Part shown: positions 42,427-51,079 of the stretch, piece by piece
Layout: each line of letters begins with the position of its first letter
Numbering within the stretch: the first letter of the stretch is position 1
The notes under the pieces: model-generated
What the model was told of the DNA's origin: nothing
Seen by the model: the letters and a program-made list of their open reading frames with translations, nothing else
Database searches by the model: none
Translations under genes and position numbers: made by a program
NCBI RefSeq assembly: GCF_014699055.1
Contig: NZ_JACXAC010000002.1
Location: forward strand, 806,001-870,000
Source: Hymenobacter armeniacus
GTDB taxonomy: Bacteria; Bacteroidota; Bacteroidia; Cytophagales; Hymenobacteraceae
Reading direction: 5' to 3'
DNA length: 64,000 nucleotides

Positions 42427-44388
42427 ATGAAAACATGCTTTTTGCCTTTGCTGCTGACGTCTGTCCTGCTGGGCGCGGGCCCCTCGGTGGTGCCACCCGG
42501 CGCGCCGCAGGCCCAGCCCGAGCGGCTGGGCAGGGGAGTGGTGGCCGTTGCCCAGCCCGACGGCAAAGTGTTCATCAGCTGGCGCCTGCTGGCCGGCGAT
42601 GCGCCCACCGTGGGCTTCGACGTGTACCGCCAGGCCGGTACGGCTGCCGCGCAAAAGCTGAACCAGAAACCCCTCACGGCCGGCACCAGCTTCCTTGATG
42701 AAACGGCAGTAAAGGGCCAGTCGGCCAGCTATACCGTGCGGGCAGTTGTTGCGGGAAAAAGCGACCCCGACCCTTCGGCCACCGCCAAAGCCTGGGCCGA
42801 CGGCTACCTGCGCCTGCCGCTACAGCCTCCCCCCGGCGGCACCGTGAGCAGCGGCCCCGAAACCAGCCCCTACACCTACACCGCCAACGACGCCAGCGCC
42901 GCCGACCTCGACGGCGACGGCCAGTACGAAATCGTGCTGAAGTGGGAGCCCACCAACGCCCGCGACAACGGCTCCAGCGGCCTCACCGGCCCCGTTATTC
43001 TGGATGCTTACAAGCTGGACGGCACCCGGCTGTGGCGCATCAATCTGGGCAAAAACATCCGGGCCGGCGCGCACTACACGCAGTTCATGGCCTACGACCT
43101 CGACGGCGACGGCCGCGCCGAAGTGGCCTGCAAAACCGCCGACGGCACCGTGGACGGCGCGGGCAAAACCATTGGCGATGCCGGCAAAGACTACCGCACC
43201 CTCACCGTGCCCACCGACGGCGGCCCGGGCGTGCCCGGCCCGCGCGACAGCAAATACGGCCGCATCCTGGCCGGGCCGGAATATTTCACGGTGTTCGACG
43301 GCCGGACCGGCGCGGCCCTGGCCAGCACGCCCTACCTGCCGGCCCGCGGCGAGCTGGGCGGCTGGGGCGGCATCGGGGGCAATGGCGGCAACGACAGCTA
43401 CGGCAACCGCGTGGACCGCATGCTGGCCTGCGTGGCCTACCTCGACGGTGCCAAACCCAGCGTGGTGATGTGCCGCGGCTACTACGGCCGCACCGTGCTG
43501 GCGGCCTGGGACTGGCGCGGCGGCAAGCTCACCTCGCGCTGGGTGTTCGACTCGAAAGACGGCCAAAACCCCTTCTCCGGCATGGGCAATCACGGCCTGA
43601 GCGTGAACGACGTGGACGGCGACGGCCGGGACGAAATCGTGTACGGCTCGATGGTGGTGGACGACAACGGCACGGGCCTGTTCAGCACCGGCCTGCGCCA
43701 CGGCGACGCCCTCCACGTGTCGGATTTCGACCCCGCCCGGCCCGGCCTCGAAGCCTGGGGCGTGCACGAAAATGAGGAGAAAGTGCCCGGCCACGAAAAC
43801 GGCCCCGGCGCGGCCCTCTACGCCGCCGGCACCGGCAAAATCCTCATTGCGAAGCTGCCCGGCGAGGACGTGGGCCGCGGCATGGCCGCCGACATCGACC
43901 CGCGCCAGCCCGGCGCCGAGCTGTGGGTGAGCAACCCCGAGCTGGGCCTGCTGACTTGCCAGGGCGAACGCATCGGCCCCTCGCCGCGCTCCGTCAACTT
44001 TGGCCTGTGGTGGGACGGCGACCTGCTGCGCGAGCTGCTGAACGACACCCGCGTGGAGAAGTGGGACTACCGGGCCGGCCAGCTCACCAAATTGCTCGAA
44101 GGCAAGGATTTCGGCGCCGCCTCGTGCAACGGCAGCAAAGCCACGCCCTGCCTCTCGGCCGACCTGCTGGGCGACTGGCGCGAGGAAGTGGTGTGGCGCA
44201 CCGCCGACAACTCGGCGCTGCTCATTTTCAGCACCACCATCCCGACCACGCACCGCCTCGTGACGCTCATGCAGGACCGTGCCTACCGCCTCGGCGTGGC
44301 CCGCGAAAACGTGGGCTACAACCAGCCCCCGCACCCCGGCTTTTTCCTGGGCGAAGGCATGAAAGGGGAGAAGCCCAACCTGAACTAG
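42427..44388 (+). CDS. Rhamnogalacturonan lyase (PL11)
   Basis: 653 residues. A signal peptide (FLPLLLTSVLLGAGPS) is followed by a fibronectin-like N-terminal domain (VFISWRLLAGDAPTVGFDVYRQAG). An eight-bladed propeller then carries repeated calcium motifs (DLDGDGQYEIVLKWEP, DLDGDGRAEVACKTADGT, DVDGDGRDEIVYGSM) and the family end AYRLGVARENVGYNQPPHPGF. PL11 cuts the RG-I backbone between rhamnose and galacturonic acid by beta-elimination, giving the unsaturated ends that GH105 removes. ATG 42427 is chosen because the frame upstream lies within the inverted repeat. Confidence 0.94.
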   Translation: MKTCFLPLLLTSVLLGAGPSVVPPGAPQAQPERLGRGVVAVAQPDGKVFISWRLLAGDAPTVGFDVYRQAGTAAAQKLNQKPLTAGTSFLDETAVKGQSASYTVRAVVAGKSDPDPSATAKAWADGYLRLPLQPPPGGTVSSGPETSPYTYTANDASAADLDGDGQYEIVLKWEPTNARDNGSSGLTGPVILDAYKLDGTRLWRINLGKNIRAGAHYTQFMAYDLDGDGRAEVACKTADGTVDGAGKTIGDAGKDYRTLTVPTDGGPGVPGPRDSKYGRILAGPEYFTVFDGRTGAALASTPYLPARGELGGWGGIGGNGGNDSYGNRVDRMLACVAYLDGAKPSVVMCRGYYGRTVLAAWDWRGGKLTSRWVFDSKDGQNPFSGMGNHGLSVNDVDGDGRDEIVYGSMVVDDNGTGLFSTGLRHGDALHVSDFDPARPGLEAWGVHENEEKVPGHENGPGAALYAAGTGKILIAKLPGEDVGRGMAADIDPRQPGAELWVSNPELGLLTCQGERIGPSPRSVNFGLWWDGDLLRELLNDTRVEKWDYRAGQLTKLLEGKDFGAASCNGSKATPCLSADLLGDWREEVVWRTADNSALLIFSTTIPTTHRLVTLMQDRAYRLGVARENVGYNQPPHPGFFLGEGMKGEKPNLN

Positions 44389-44419
44389 CGCCAGAAACCG
44401 TTGGACCAGGCGCCCGGCA

Positions 44420-44464
44420 CAGGTGTGTGCAGGACACGCCCCGCGGCAACAGGCCCAACTTTTG
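44420..44464 (+). promoter_or_regulatory. Tandem CAGG-box promoter S6 (CE12 esterase genes)
   Basis: CAGGTGTGTG (44420-44429) and CAGGACACGC (44430-44439), a 17-bp gap, then AACTTTTG (44457-44464), 53 nt before the start codon. The second unit is one of the weaker matches. Confidence 0.55.
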
Positions 44465-44516
44465 AGTACGGAAGCGTTGCGCTGGCTTCCCCGCGCTACC
44501 TCATCAATCCCACCCT

Positions 44517-45320
44517 ATGAACAAACGACTTTCTGTGGCCCGCCGCGCTACCTCGTCGGCCCTGCTGCTCGGCGGCGTTGCGGCGCTGCTGTTGGTGCTG
44601 GCCAGCTTTGGCAAGCCCGGCCCGCGGCCCACCCTTTTCCTCATCGGCGACTCGACGGTGAACAACACCAACCGGCCGCAGGCGGGCTGGGGCAACGTCA
44701 TTGCGGCGCATTTCGACACCACCCGCCTGCGGGTGCGCAACAACGCCAAGGCCGGCCGCAGCACCCGCACCTTCATCACCGAAGGCCGCTGGAAAACCAC
44801 CATCGACGCCATCCGGCCCGGCGACTTCCTCGTCATGCAATTTGGCCACAACGAAGGCAGCGTGCCCGACACCACCAAGGCCGGCCGGCGCGGCGTGCTG
44901 CGCGGCACCGGCGAGGAAACCAAAGCCCTGGTGTGGCCCGACGGCCACCCCGAAACCGTGAACACCTACGGCTGGTACCTGCGCAAATTCATTCGCGAAG
45001 CCAAGGTCAAAGGGGCCACGCCCATCGTGTGCTCCATGATTCCGCGCAACAAGTGGAAGGAGGGCAAAGTTATTCGGGCCAGCAACGACTTCGGCAAGTG
45101 GGCCCAGGAAGTGGCCCAGCAGGAGGGCGTGGCGTTCATCGATTTGAACGACATCACGGCCCAGAAATACGAGAAGCTGGGCCCGGATGAGGTGAAGAAA
45201 TTCTTCCCCGGCGACCACACCCACACCAACGAAGCCGGCGCCCGCCTCAACGCCGAATCGGTGGTAGATGGCATCCGGGCCAACAGGAAGCTGGCGCTGA
45301 ATAAGTACCTGAAGAAATAA
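44517..45320 (+). CDS. Rhamnogalacturonan acetylesterase-like SGNH hydrolase (CE12), first of a tandem pair
   Basis: 267 residues with an N-terminal signal or anchor (SALLLGGVAALLLVLASF). SGNH motifs: block I LFLIGDSTVNN with the nucleophile Ser, block II Gly in the NNAKAGRSTRTF stretch, block III FGHNEGS, and block V GDHTHTNEAGA with the catalytic Asp/His. CE12 enzymes remove acetyl groups from RG-I, opening the backbone to lyases. It is a close paralogue of the next gene (same length, same motifs) and is placed 66 nt before it. Confidence 0.88.
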   Translation: MNKRLSVARRATSSALLLGGVAALLLVLASFGKPGPRPTLFLIGDSTVNNTNRPQAGWGNVIAAHFDTTRLRVRNNAKAGRSTRTFITEGRWKTTIDAIRPGDFLVMQFGHNEGSVPDTTKAGRRGVLRGTGEETKALVWPDGHPETVNTYGWYLRKFIREAKVKGATPIVCSMIPRNKWKEGKVIRASNDFGKWAQEVAQQEGVAFIDLNDITAQKYEKLGPDEVKKFFPGDHTHTNEAGARLNAESVVDGIRANRKLALNKYLKK

Positions 45321-45386
45321 ACCGTGTGTCATCTTTCGCTGCTCGGCCGCCAGACAAGGATGACAGACGATAAGAAATACCAATCC

Positions 45387-46187
45387 ATGAAATTTACCAA
45401 AACCACCTTCACCTTCGGCCTGCTCGTCTTTGCGTTGGTGTTGGCCGCCTTCACCGCCCGCCCGCCCAAGCGCAAGCCCACGCTCTACCTCATCGGCGAC
45501 TCGACGGTGAAAAACGGCAAAGGCAAGGGCGACGGCGGCCTCTGGGGCTGGGGCAACTACCTGCCCGCGCACTTCGACACCACCCGCATTCGCATCGAAA
45601 ACGACGCGCTGGGCGGCACCAGCAGCCGCACGTTCCAAACCAAGGGCCTCTGGGACGCGGTGAAGAACAAGCTGCAGCCCGGCGACTTCGTCGTCATGCA
45701 GTTTGGGCACAACGACGACGGCCCGCTGGCCGACACCGCCCGTGCCCGCGGCACCCTCAAAAGCAACGGCGAGGAAAGCCAAGAAATCTACAACCCCCTC
45801 ACCAAGCAGCCGGAAGTGGTGCACAGCTACGGCTGGTATTTGCGGAAAGTCATTGCCGAAACCAAGGCCAAAGGTGCCACGCCCATCGTGTGCTCGCTGG
45901 TGCCGCGCAACGGCTGGAAAGACGGCAAAGTGAACCGCGCCACCACCGGCTACACCCAGTGGGCCGCCGAAGCTGCCAAACAAGGCGGCGCCTATTTCAT
46001 CGACCTCAACCGGCTGGTGGCCGACAAATACGACCGCGAAGGCGAAGCCAAAGTGGGCACCGTCTACTTCACCTCCAAAGACCACACCCACACCATCGAA
46101 GCCGGCGCGCAGCTGAACGCAGCCACCGTGGCGGAAGGCATCAAGGCCACGAAGGGCTTGGCGCTGAGCAAGTATTTGAAGAAGTAA
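45387..46187 (+). CDS. Rhamnogalacturonan acetylesterase-like SGNH hydrolase (CE12), second of a tandem pair
   Basis: 266 residues with a signal/anchor segment (FGLLVFALVLAAFTA). Block I LYLIGDSTVKNG, block II NDALGGTSSRTF, block III FGHNDDGP, block V KDHTHTIEAGA. The shared layout and the identical phrases YGWYLRK and GATPIVCS show that this gene and its neighbour arose by duplication. They have diverged enough (for example around block V) to suit different acetyl positions. ATG 45387 starts the signal; the frame upstream is not coding. An inverted repeat (family D) follows. Confidence 0.88.
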   Translation: MKFTKTTFTFGLLVFALVLAAFTARPPKRKPTLYLIGDSTVKNGKGKGDGGLWGWGNYLPAHFDTTRIRIENDALGGTSSRTFQTKGLWDAVKNKLQPGDFVVMQFGHNDDGPLADTARARGTLKSNGEESQEIYNPLTKQPEVVHSYGWYLRKVIAETKAKGATPIVCSLVPRNGWKDGKVNRATTGYTQWAAEAAKQGGAYFIDLNRLVADKYDREGEAKVGTVYFTSKDHTHTIEAGAQLNAATVAEGIKATKGLALSKYLKK

Positions 46188-46188
46188 T

Positions 46189-46261
46189 GTAGCGTGGACT
46201 CGGCGAGTCGGCGCCTGTACAGGATATTCTGAATCACGCGGACTCGCAGGGTCCGCGCTAC
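46189..46261. repeat. Intergenic inverted-repeat element, family D
   Basis: The ends are GTAGCGTGGACTC ... GGGTCCGCGCTAC with an inner GACTCGGCGAGTC hairpin. It starts 2 nt after the esterase stop codon and ends 18 nt before the next gene. Confidence 0.8.
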
Positions 46262-46279
46262 GGCTTTTCGTCGCCTTCT

Positions 46280-48025
46280 ATGAAATTACTTGCTGCTGTG
46301 GCCATGCTGTGCTGCTGCGTTGGCAGCCTGCATACATGTGCCCAAACGCTCGCCGTCCGGCCCGCGCCGCTGCCCGGTACGCTCATTATTCCGGCTTCCG
46401 ATTTCATTCAGGAAATCCCCAAGGGCGTCGTTATCGCCGATGCCGGCAGCCTGAAAGTACCCTGGATTTACAACAACACGGCCTTGGTGCTGAAATCGAA
46501 AACCAACCTGCAGGTTCGGGTGCAGGTGCCGGAGGCGGGCCGCTACACCCTCTACGTGCGCAGCCAGGGCGAGAAAAATACCGGCTTTAAAGTAGCCATC
46601 AACGACAAGGTAACTGCCGAGAGCTTCGGCCGCGGCCCGCTGAGCTGGCAACCGGGCGGCACGTTTGAGTTGCCCGCCGGCTCGGCCTATGTGAAGCTCA
46701 CGCGCATCGACATGGGCGCGGCCGTGGACGTGCTGGTGCTGAGCAAAAACGCCAGCCTCAAGGAAGACGACATTCGGCCCTACCAACTGCCGGAGGACGT
46801 GCAACTGCTGAAGCAATACACCATTCCGCCCTCGAGTGCCGTGAAATTCGGCGACGTGGACGGCGACGGCAAAACCGATTTTCTGGTGCTGGAGCCCGAC
46901 TTTTCGGCCCACGTGTTCAACAACGCGGGCAAGGAGCTATGGGCCTACAAAGCGCCGACCGAATACGTGAAAGAACGGTCGGAATTTGAAGCGCCCGGCG
47001 TGCTCTGGGACTTCGACCACAACGGCCGCGCCGAGGTGGTGCACTGGCGCTTTATCGACGGCAAAGAGTGGCTGGTGGTGGCCGATGGCCGCACCGGCAA
47101 CATCCTGCGCAAAACCGCCTGGCCAACCCAGCCCCTGCCGCACGTGTACAACAATTTCCGGCTGGCCATTGCGCACCTGCACGCCGGCCCGGCCAACGAC
47201 CTGGTGGCCTACACCGACATGGGCGGTACCCAACACGTGACCGCCTATAGCGCCGACCTCAAGCAACTCTGGCAGCACACCGAGCACCGCAACAAAGACA
47301 ACCTCGGCCACTACGTGTACCCCGTCGACCTCAATGCCGACGGCCTCGATGAGGTGCTGGTGGGTTCGCTGCTACTCGATACCAACGGCCAGGAAATCTG
47401 GAACCGCTTCGACCTGCTGCCCGACAACCACGACCACGCCGACAGCTACAAATTCAGCGACCTGAACGGCGACGGCCGGCTCGACATTGCCACCGCCAAT
47501 AGCGAAACCGGCGTGTTCGTCTACGACGGCATGACGGGCAACATCATCTGGCAAAACACGGCCGAGCACAGCCAGCAGTTGGCCGTGGGCAACTTCCTGC
47601 GGGGCGTGGCCGGCCCGCAGGTCGTCATCGGTGGCCGCACCTACGGCACCCGCGGCACCGACGAGCCCGGCCTCTCCAGCCAGCTCTACTGGTTCGACAA
47701 CGGTGGCAACCTGGTGAAGAAATGGCCCGGCAACCCCATCAACGGCAACCCCGACTTCGTGCGCGGCAACTGGCGCGGCGACGGCGCTACCTGGCTGTTC
47801 TGGCACAAATTCCGCCTCAGCGACGCCGGCACCGGCGAGCTATATTTCCCCGATACGGTCTTCCACATGTTCGATTTCACCGGCCAGGGCGCCGAGGAAG
47901 TCATCACCCTGAACCAGGGCCGCCTCAGCGTCTTCGGCAGCCGGAGTGCCGCGCACAGCGGCAAGGATTCAAAGAAGGACCTGGAGTACTTGCGGAATTC
48001 CGTAGTCAACCACACGCATTATTGA
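46280..48025 (+). CDS. Secreted FG-GAP/propeller protein, rhamnogalacturonan lyase-like
   Basis: 581 residues. A signal peptide leads to a beta-sandwich (about 30-155; VPEAGRYTLYVRSQGEKNTGFKVAINDK) that looks like a carbohydrate-binding module. A propeller with FG-GAP/calcium motifs follows: DVDGDGKTDFLVLEPD, DFDHNGRAEVVHWRF, DLNADGLDEVLVGSLL, DLNGDGRLDIATANS. The ending LEYLRNSVVNHTHY is shared with a group of RG-lyase-like proteins (recalled). Compared with PL11, the blades are fewer and the PL11 C-terminal signature is absent. Catalysis is therefore unproven; it may be a lyase of another family or a binding protein. Confidence 0.6.
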   Translation: MKLLAAVAMLCCCVGSLHTCAQTLAVRPAPLPGTLIIPASDFIQEIPKGVVIADAGSLKVPWIYNNTALVLKSKTNLQVRVQVPEAGRYTLYVRSQGEKNTGFKVAINDKVTAESFGRGPLSWQPGGTFELPAGSAYVKLTRIDMGAAVDVLVLSKNASLKEDDIRPYQLPEDVQLLKQYTIPPSSAVKFGDVDGDGKTDFLVLEPDFSAHVFNNAGKELWAYKAPTEYVKERSEFEAPGVLWDFDHNGRAEVVHWRFIDGKEWLVVADGRTGNILRKTAWPTQPLPHVYNNFRLAIAHLHAGPANDLVAYTDMGGTQHVTAYSADLKQLWQHTEHRNKDNLGHYVYPVDLNADGLDEVLVGSLLLDTNGQEIWNRFDLLPDNHDHADSYKFSDLNGDGRLDIATANSETGVFVYDGMTGNIIWQNTAEHSQQLAVGNFLRGVAGPQVVIGGRTYGTRGTDEPGLSSQLYWFDNGGNLVKKWPGNPINGNPDFVRGNWRGDGATWLFWHKFRLSDAGTGELYFPDTVFHMFDFTGQGAEEVITLNQGRLSVFGSRSAAHSGKDSKKDLEYLRNSVVNHTHY

Positions 48026-48033
48026 TTTAGAAA

Positions 48034-48135
48034 ATGTAGAGACGCGACACTTCGCGTCTCCGCGTGGAACGGCCAGAGCCGCGCCGCCCCAACAACATCA
48101 GCAACGAGGAGACGCGAAGTGTCGCGTCTCTACAT
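48034..48135. repeat. Inverted repeat, family C copy 1
   Basis: ATGTAGAGACGCGACACTTC / GAAGTGTCGCGTCTCTACAT form the ends and each arm also folds on itself. A related element is at 54405-54512. It fills the gap before the GH2 gene. Confidence 0.9.
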
Positions 48136-48144
48136 CGCCCTCCA

Positions 48145-51018
48145 ATGCCCAAATCAATTCAATACCTACTGCTGATTCTGGTGCTGCTCGCTCAAACCAG
48201 CCGCGCCCAAACGCCCGCTACCCAGCGCCAAATCCAATACCTCTCGGGCCGCGACAACCGCCGCACCGTGCAGTGGGACTTCTACTGCACCGGCGGGCGC
48301 AAAAGCGGCTACTGGACCCGCATTGCCGTGCCCTCGTGCTGGGAGCAGGAAGGCTTCGGCCTCTACAACTACGGCCGCGACTACAAAACCTACGGCAAAA
48401 ACTTCCGCTTCGCCGACGAGCAAGGGCTGTATAAACACAGCTTCAACGTACCCGCCGCCTGGCGCGGGCGGCGCGTCGAAATCGTGTTTGAAGGCTCGAT
48501 GACCGACACGGAGGTGAAGGTGAACGGGCAGGTGGCCGGGCCCATTCATCAGGGCGCGTTTTATCGTTTCAAGTACGACCTCACCGACAAGCTCAAGTTC
48601 GGCGAAGCGAATCTGCTGGAAGTGAAAGTGAGCAAGATGTCGGCCGAGCCCAGCGTGAACAACGCCGAGCGGCTGGCCGACTACTGGGTATTTGGCGGGA
48701 TTTTCCGGCCGGTGTACCTGCAGTCTTACCCGCAGCAGTACGCCGAAAACGTGGCCATCGACGCCCGGGCAAACGGCAGCTTCACGCTCCGCGCTAACCT
48801 GCGCAACGTGAAGCAGGCCGCCCAGCTGCAGGTCGACATCCTCGACCAGAAAGGCCAGACCGTGGGCACCGCCAGCGCCAGCGTGGCCGCCGGCGACACT
48901 GTGGCCCGCCTGAACACCACCGTCAAAGCCCCGCGCCAGTGGACCAGCGAAACCCCCAGCCTCTACCGCGCCCGCCTCACCCTGCGCAGCGGCCAGGAAA
49001 CGCAGTACCAGACCACCGAACCCTTCGGCTTTCGCACCATTGAGGTGCGGCGCGGCAAGGGCATTTACGTGAACGGCACGCAGGTGAAAATGAAGGGCAC
49101 CAACCGCCACAGCTGGTGGCCCGAAACCGGCCGCACCCTCAACGACAGCATCCACCTGATGGACGTGAAGCTGCTGAAGGAGATGAACATGAACGCCGTG
49201 CGCATGTCGCACTACCCGCCCGATGCCGAGTTCCTGCACCTCTGCGACTCGCTGGGCGTGTACGTGCTCGACGAGCTGGCCGGCTGGCAGAAATTTTACA
49301 GCACCAAGGCCGGCACGCCGCTGGTGCGCTCCATGGTGGAGAAGGACCAGAACCACCCCAGCATCATCTTCTGGGACAACGGCAACGAGGGCGGCACCAA
49401 CAAGGAGCTGGACGCCGTTTTCTACCAGTACGACCTCACCAAGCGGCCCGTCATTCACCCGCACCACCGGCCCGGCAACGCGGCCAGCGGCATCGACTGC
49501 AACCACTACGAGAACTACTACAGCACCCGCGACATCCTGGCCGATTCGCTCATCTACATGCCCACCGAATTCCTGCACAGCCAGGACGACGGCGGCGGCG
49601 GCGCCGGCTTGGCCGACATGTGGGAGCTGCACTGGAAGGCCCAGCGCTCGGGTGGCGGTTTTCTGTGGGCCATGGTGGACGAAGGCATAGTGCGCACCGA
49701 CCAGCACAACATCATCGACGTGAACGGCGTGAACGCGCCCGACGGCCTCATGGGCCCGCACCGCGAGAAGGAGGGGAGCTTCTACGCCATTCGGGAGATT
49801 TTCTCGCCCATCAAAATCGGCCTGAAGGAGCTGCCCGCCAAGTTCAACGGCTCATTGGACATTGAAAACCGCTACCACTTCACCAACCTCAGCCAGTGCT
49901 TTTTTCAGTGGGAGCTGGTGAACTACCGCAAGCCCAACGACCCGTTTGCGGGCAGCATCGGCGGAAAGAAAAGCCGCCTCAAAAGCCCCGCCGTGGCCCC
50001 GCTGGCCACCGGCAAGCTGAAGCTGGAGCTGCCCAAAGACTGGCAGAGCTACGATGCGCTGGTGCTCTCGGCCTTCGACCCGCAGAAGAACCTCTTGTAT
50101 AAATGGACCTGGAAAACCGGCGGCAACGCCCGCCTGCTCGACGGCGTGCTCAGCCTCCAGAGCAAGGACAAAGCCGCCGTGGAAGTCACCGACGTCGACA
50201 GCTTGCTTACTCTGAAAGCCAGCAACATCACCGTCACGTTTAACAAAACCAACGGCCGCCTCACCGGCGTGAAGGGCAACAACGGCGACAAGCTCTCCTT
50301 CACCAACGGCCCCGTGCTGGTGGCCGGCACTGCCGCCTTCGCCGGCCTCACGCACCGCACCGAGCCCGACGGCGAAGTGGTGGAAGCCCGCTACACCGGC
50401 GACCTCAAAACCGTGCGCTGGAAAATGCTCGCCAACGGCTGGCTGCGAATGGAATACGAGTACGCCCTCACCGGCGACCACCCCTTCGCCGGCATTAGCT
50501 TCACCTACCCCGAAAACTTCGTCATCGGGGCCAAGTGGCTCGGCCAGGGCCCGTACCGCGCCTGGAAAAACCGCCTGGCCGGCACCACCCTCAACGTGTG
50601 GGAAAACGCCAACAACAACACCCAAACCGCCGCCGCGCCCTGGATTTACCCCGAGTTCAAGGGCTACTTTGCCGACATTGCCTGGATGGAAATGAACACC
50701 GTGGAAGGCAAGTTCCTCATCGCCAGCCCGGACAAGGACCTGTTCATCCGCCGCTTCAATTTCTACGGCCTCTCGGGCGTGAAGCCCCAGCCGGGCCTGC
50801 CCATCGGCGACTTGTCGTTCCTCGACGCCATTCCGCCCATCGGCACCAAGCTCGGCCTCAACATCGACAACAACCCCAAAAACCTAGGGCCCAATTCCGA
50901 AACCAACCACTTCAGCGGCGCGCCCATCCGGCGCACGCTGTACTTCTACTTCGGCCTGGCGCCGTCCGACAGCAAGCCCCAGCCCTACGTGGCCCCCGTG
51001 AAGGACGACTTGTTTTAA
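48145..51018 (+). CDS. GH2-family glycoside hydrolase (beta-galactosidase-like)
   Basis: 957 residues. A signal peptide (YLLLILVLLAQTSRAQ) precedes the GH2 sugar-binding domain (about 60-200; IAVPSCWEQEGFGLYNYG, VFEGSMTDTEVKVNGQ). An immunoglobulin-like domain and the TIM barrel (about 310-590) follow: MKGTNRHSWWPETGRTL, acid/base Glu in WDNGNEGG, nucleophile Glu in PTEFLHSQDDG. A large C-terminal beta domain completes it. Substrates of GH2 include beta-galactosides, beta-glucuronides and beta-arabinosides; in an RG-I locus a galactose side chain is plausible. ATG 48145 starts the signal and lies after the inverted repeat. Confidence 0.88.
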   Translation: MPKSIQYLLLILVLLAQTSRAQTPATQRQIQYLSGRDNRRTVQWDFYCTGGRKSGYWTRIAVPSCWEQEGFGLYNYGRDYKTYGKNFRFADEQGLYKHSFNVPAAWRGRRVEIVFEGSMTDTEVKVNGQVAGPIHQGAFYRFKYDLTDKLKFGEANLLEVKVSKMSAEPSVNNAERLADYWVFGGIFRPVYLQSYPQQYAENVAIDARANGSFTLRANLRNVKQAAQLQVDILDQKGQTVGTASASVAAGDTVARLNTTVKAPRQWTSETPSLYRARLTLRSGQETQYQTTEPFGFRTIEVRRGKGIYVNGTQVKMKGTNRHSWWPETGRTLNDSIHLMDVKLLKEMNMNAVRMSHYPPDAEFLHLCDSLGVYVLDELAGWQKFYSTKAGTPLVRSMVEKDQNHPSIIFWDNGNEGGTNKELDAVFYQYDLTKRPVIHPHHRPGNAASGIDCNHYENYYSTRDILADSLIYMPTEFLHSQDDGGGGAGLADMWELHWKAQRSGGGFLWAMVDEGIVRTDQHNIIDVNGVNAPDGLMGPHREKEGSFYAIREIFSPIKIGLKELPAKFNGSLDIENRYHFTNLSQCFFQWELVNYRKPNDPFAGSIGGKKSRLKSPAVAPLATGKLKLELPKDWQSYDALVLSAFDPQKNLLYKWTWKTGGNARLLDGVLSLQSKDKAAVEVTDVDSLLTLKASNITVTFNKTNGRLTGVKGNNGDKLSFTNGPVLVAGTAAFAGLTHRTEPDGEVVEARYTGDLKTVRWKMLANGWLRMEYEYALTGDHPFAGISFTYPENFVIGAKWLGQGPYRAWKNRLAGTTLNVWENANNNTQTAAAPWIYPEFKGYFADIAWMEMNTVEGKFLIASPDKDLFIRRFNFYGLSGVKPQPGLPIGDLSFLDAIPPIGTKLGLNIDNNPKNLGPNSETNHFSGAPIRRTLYFYFGLAPSDSKPQPYVAPVKDDLF

Positions 51019-51040
51019 ACCGGCTTTTGTGAGGTGAAAG

Positions 51041-51073
51041 GAAAGGCTGCTACATTGGGGCAGCCTTTCTTGT
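51041..51073 (+). terminator. Probable rho-independent terminator
   Basis: A 10-bp stem (GAAAGGCTGC 51041-51050 with GCAGCCTTTC 51060-51069) and a 9-nt loop, followed by TTGTT. It ends just before the start codon of the next gene at 51080. Confidence 0.65.
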
Positions 51074-51079
51074 TGCTGC

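Noticed and set aside
46225..46245. GTACAGGATATTC as a further tandem CAGG box before the propeller gene
   Set aside because: There is only one CAGG unit, no second repeat, and no -7 box at 16-18 bp. It is part of inverted repeat D.
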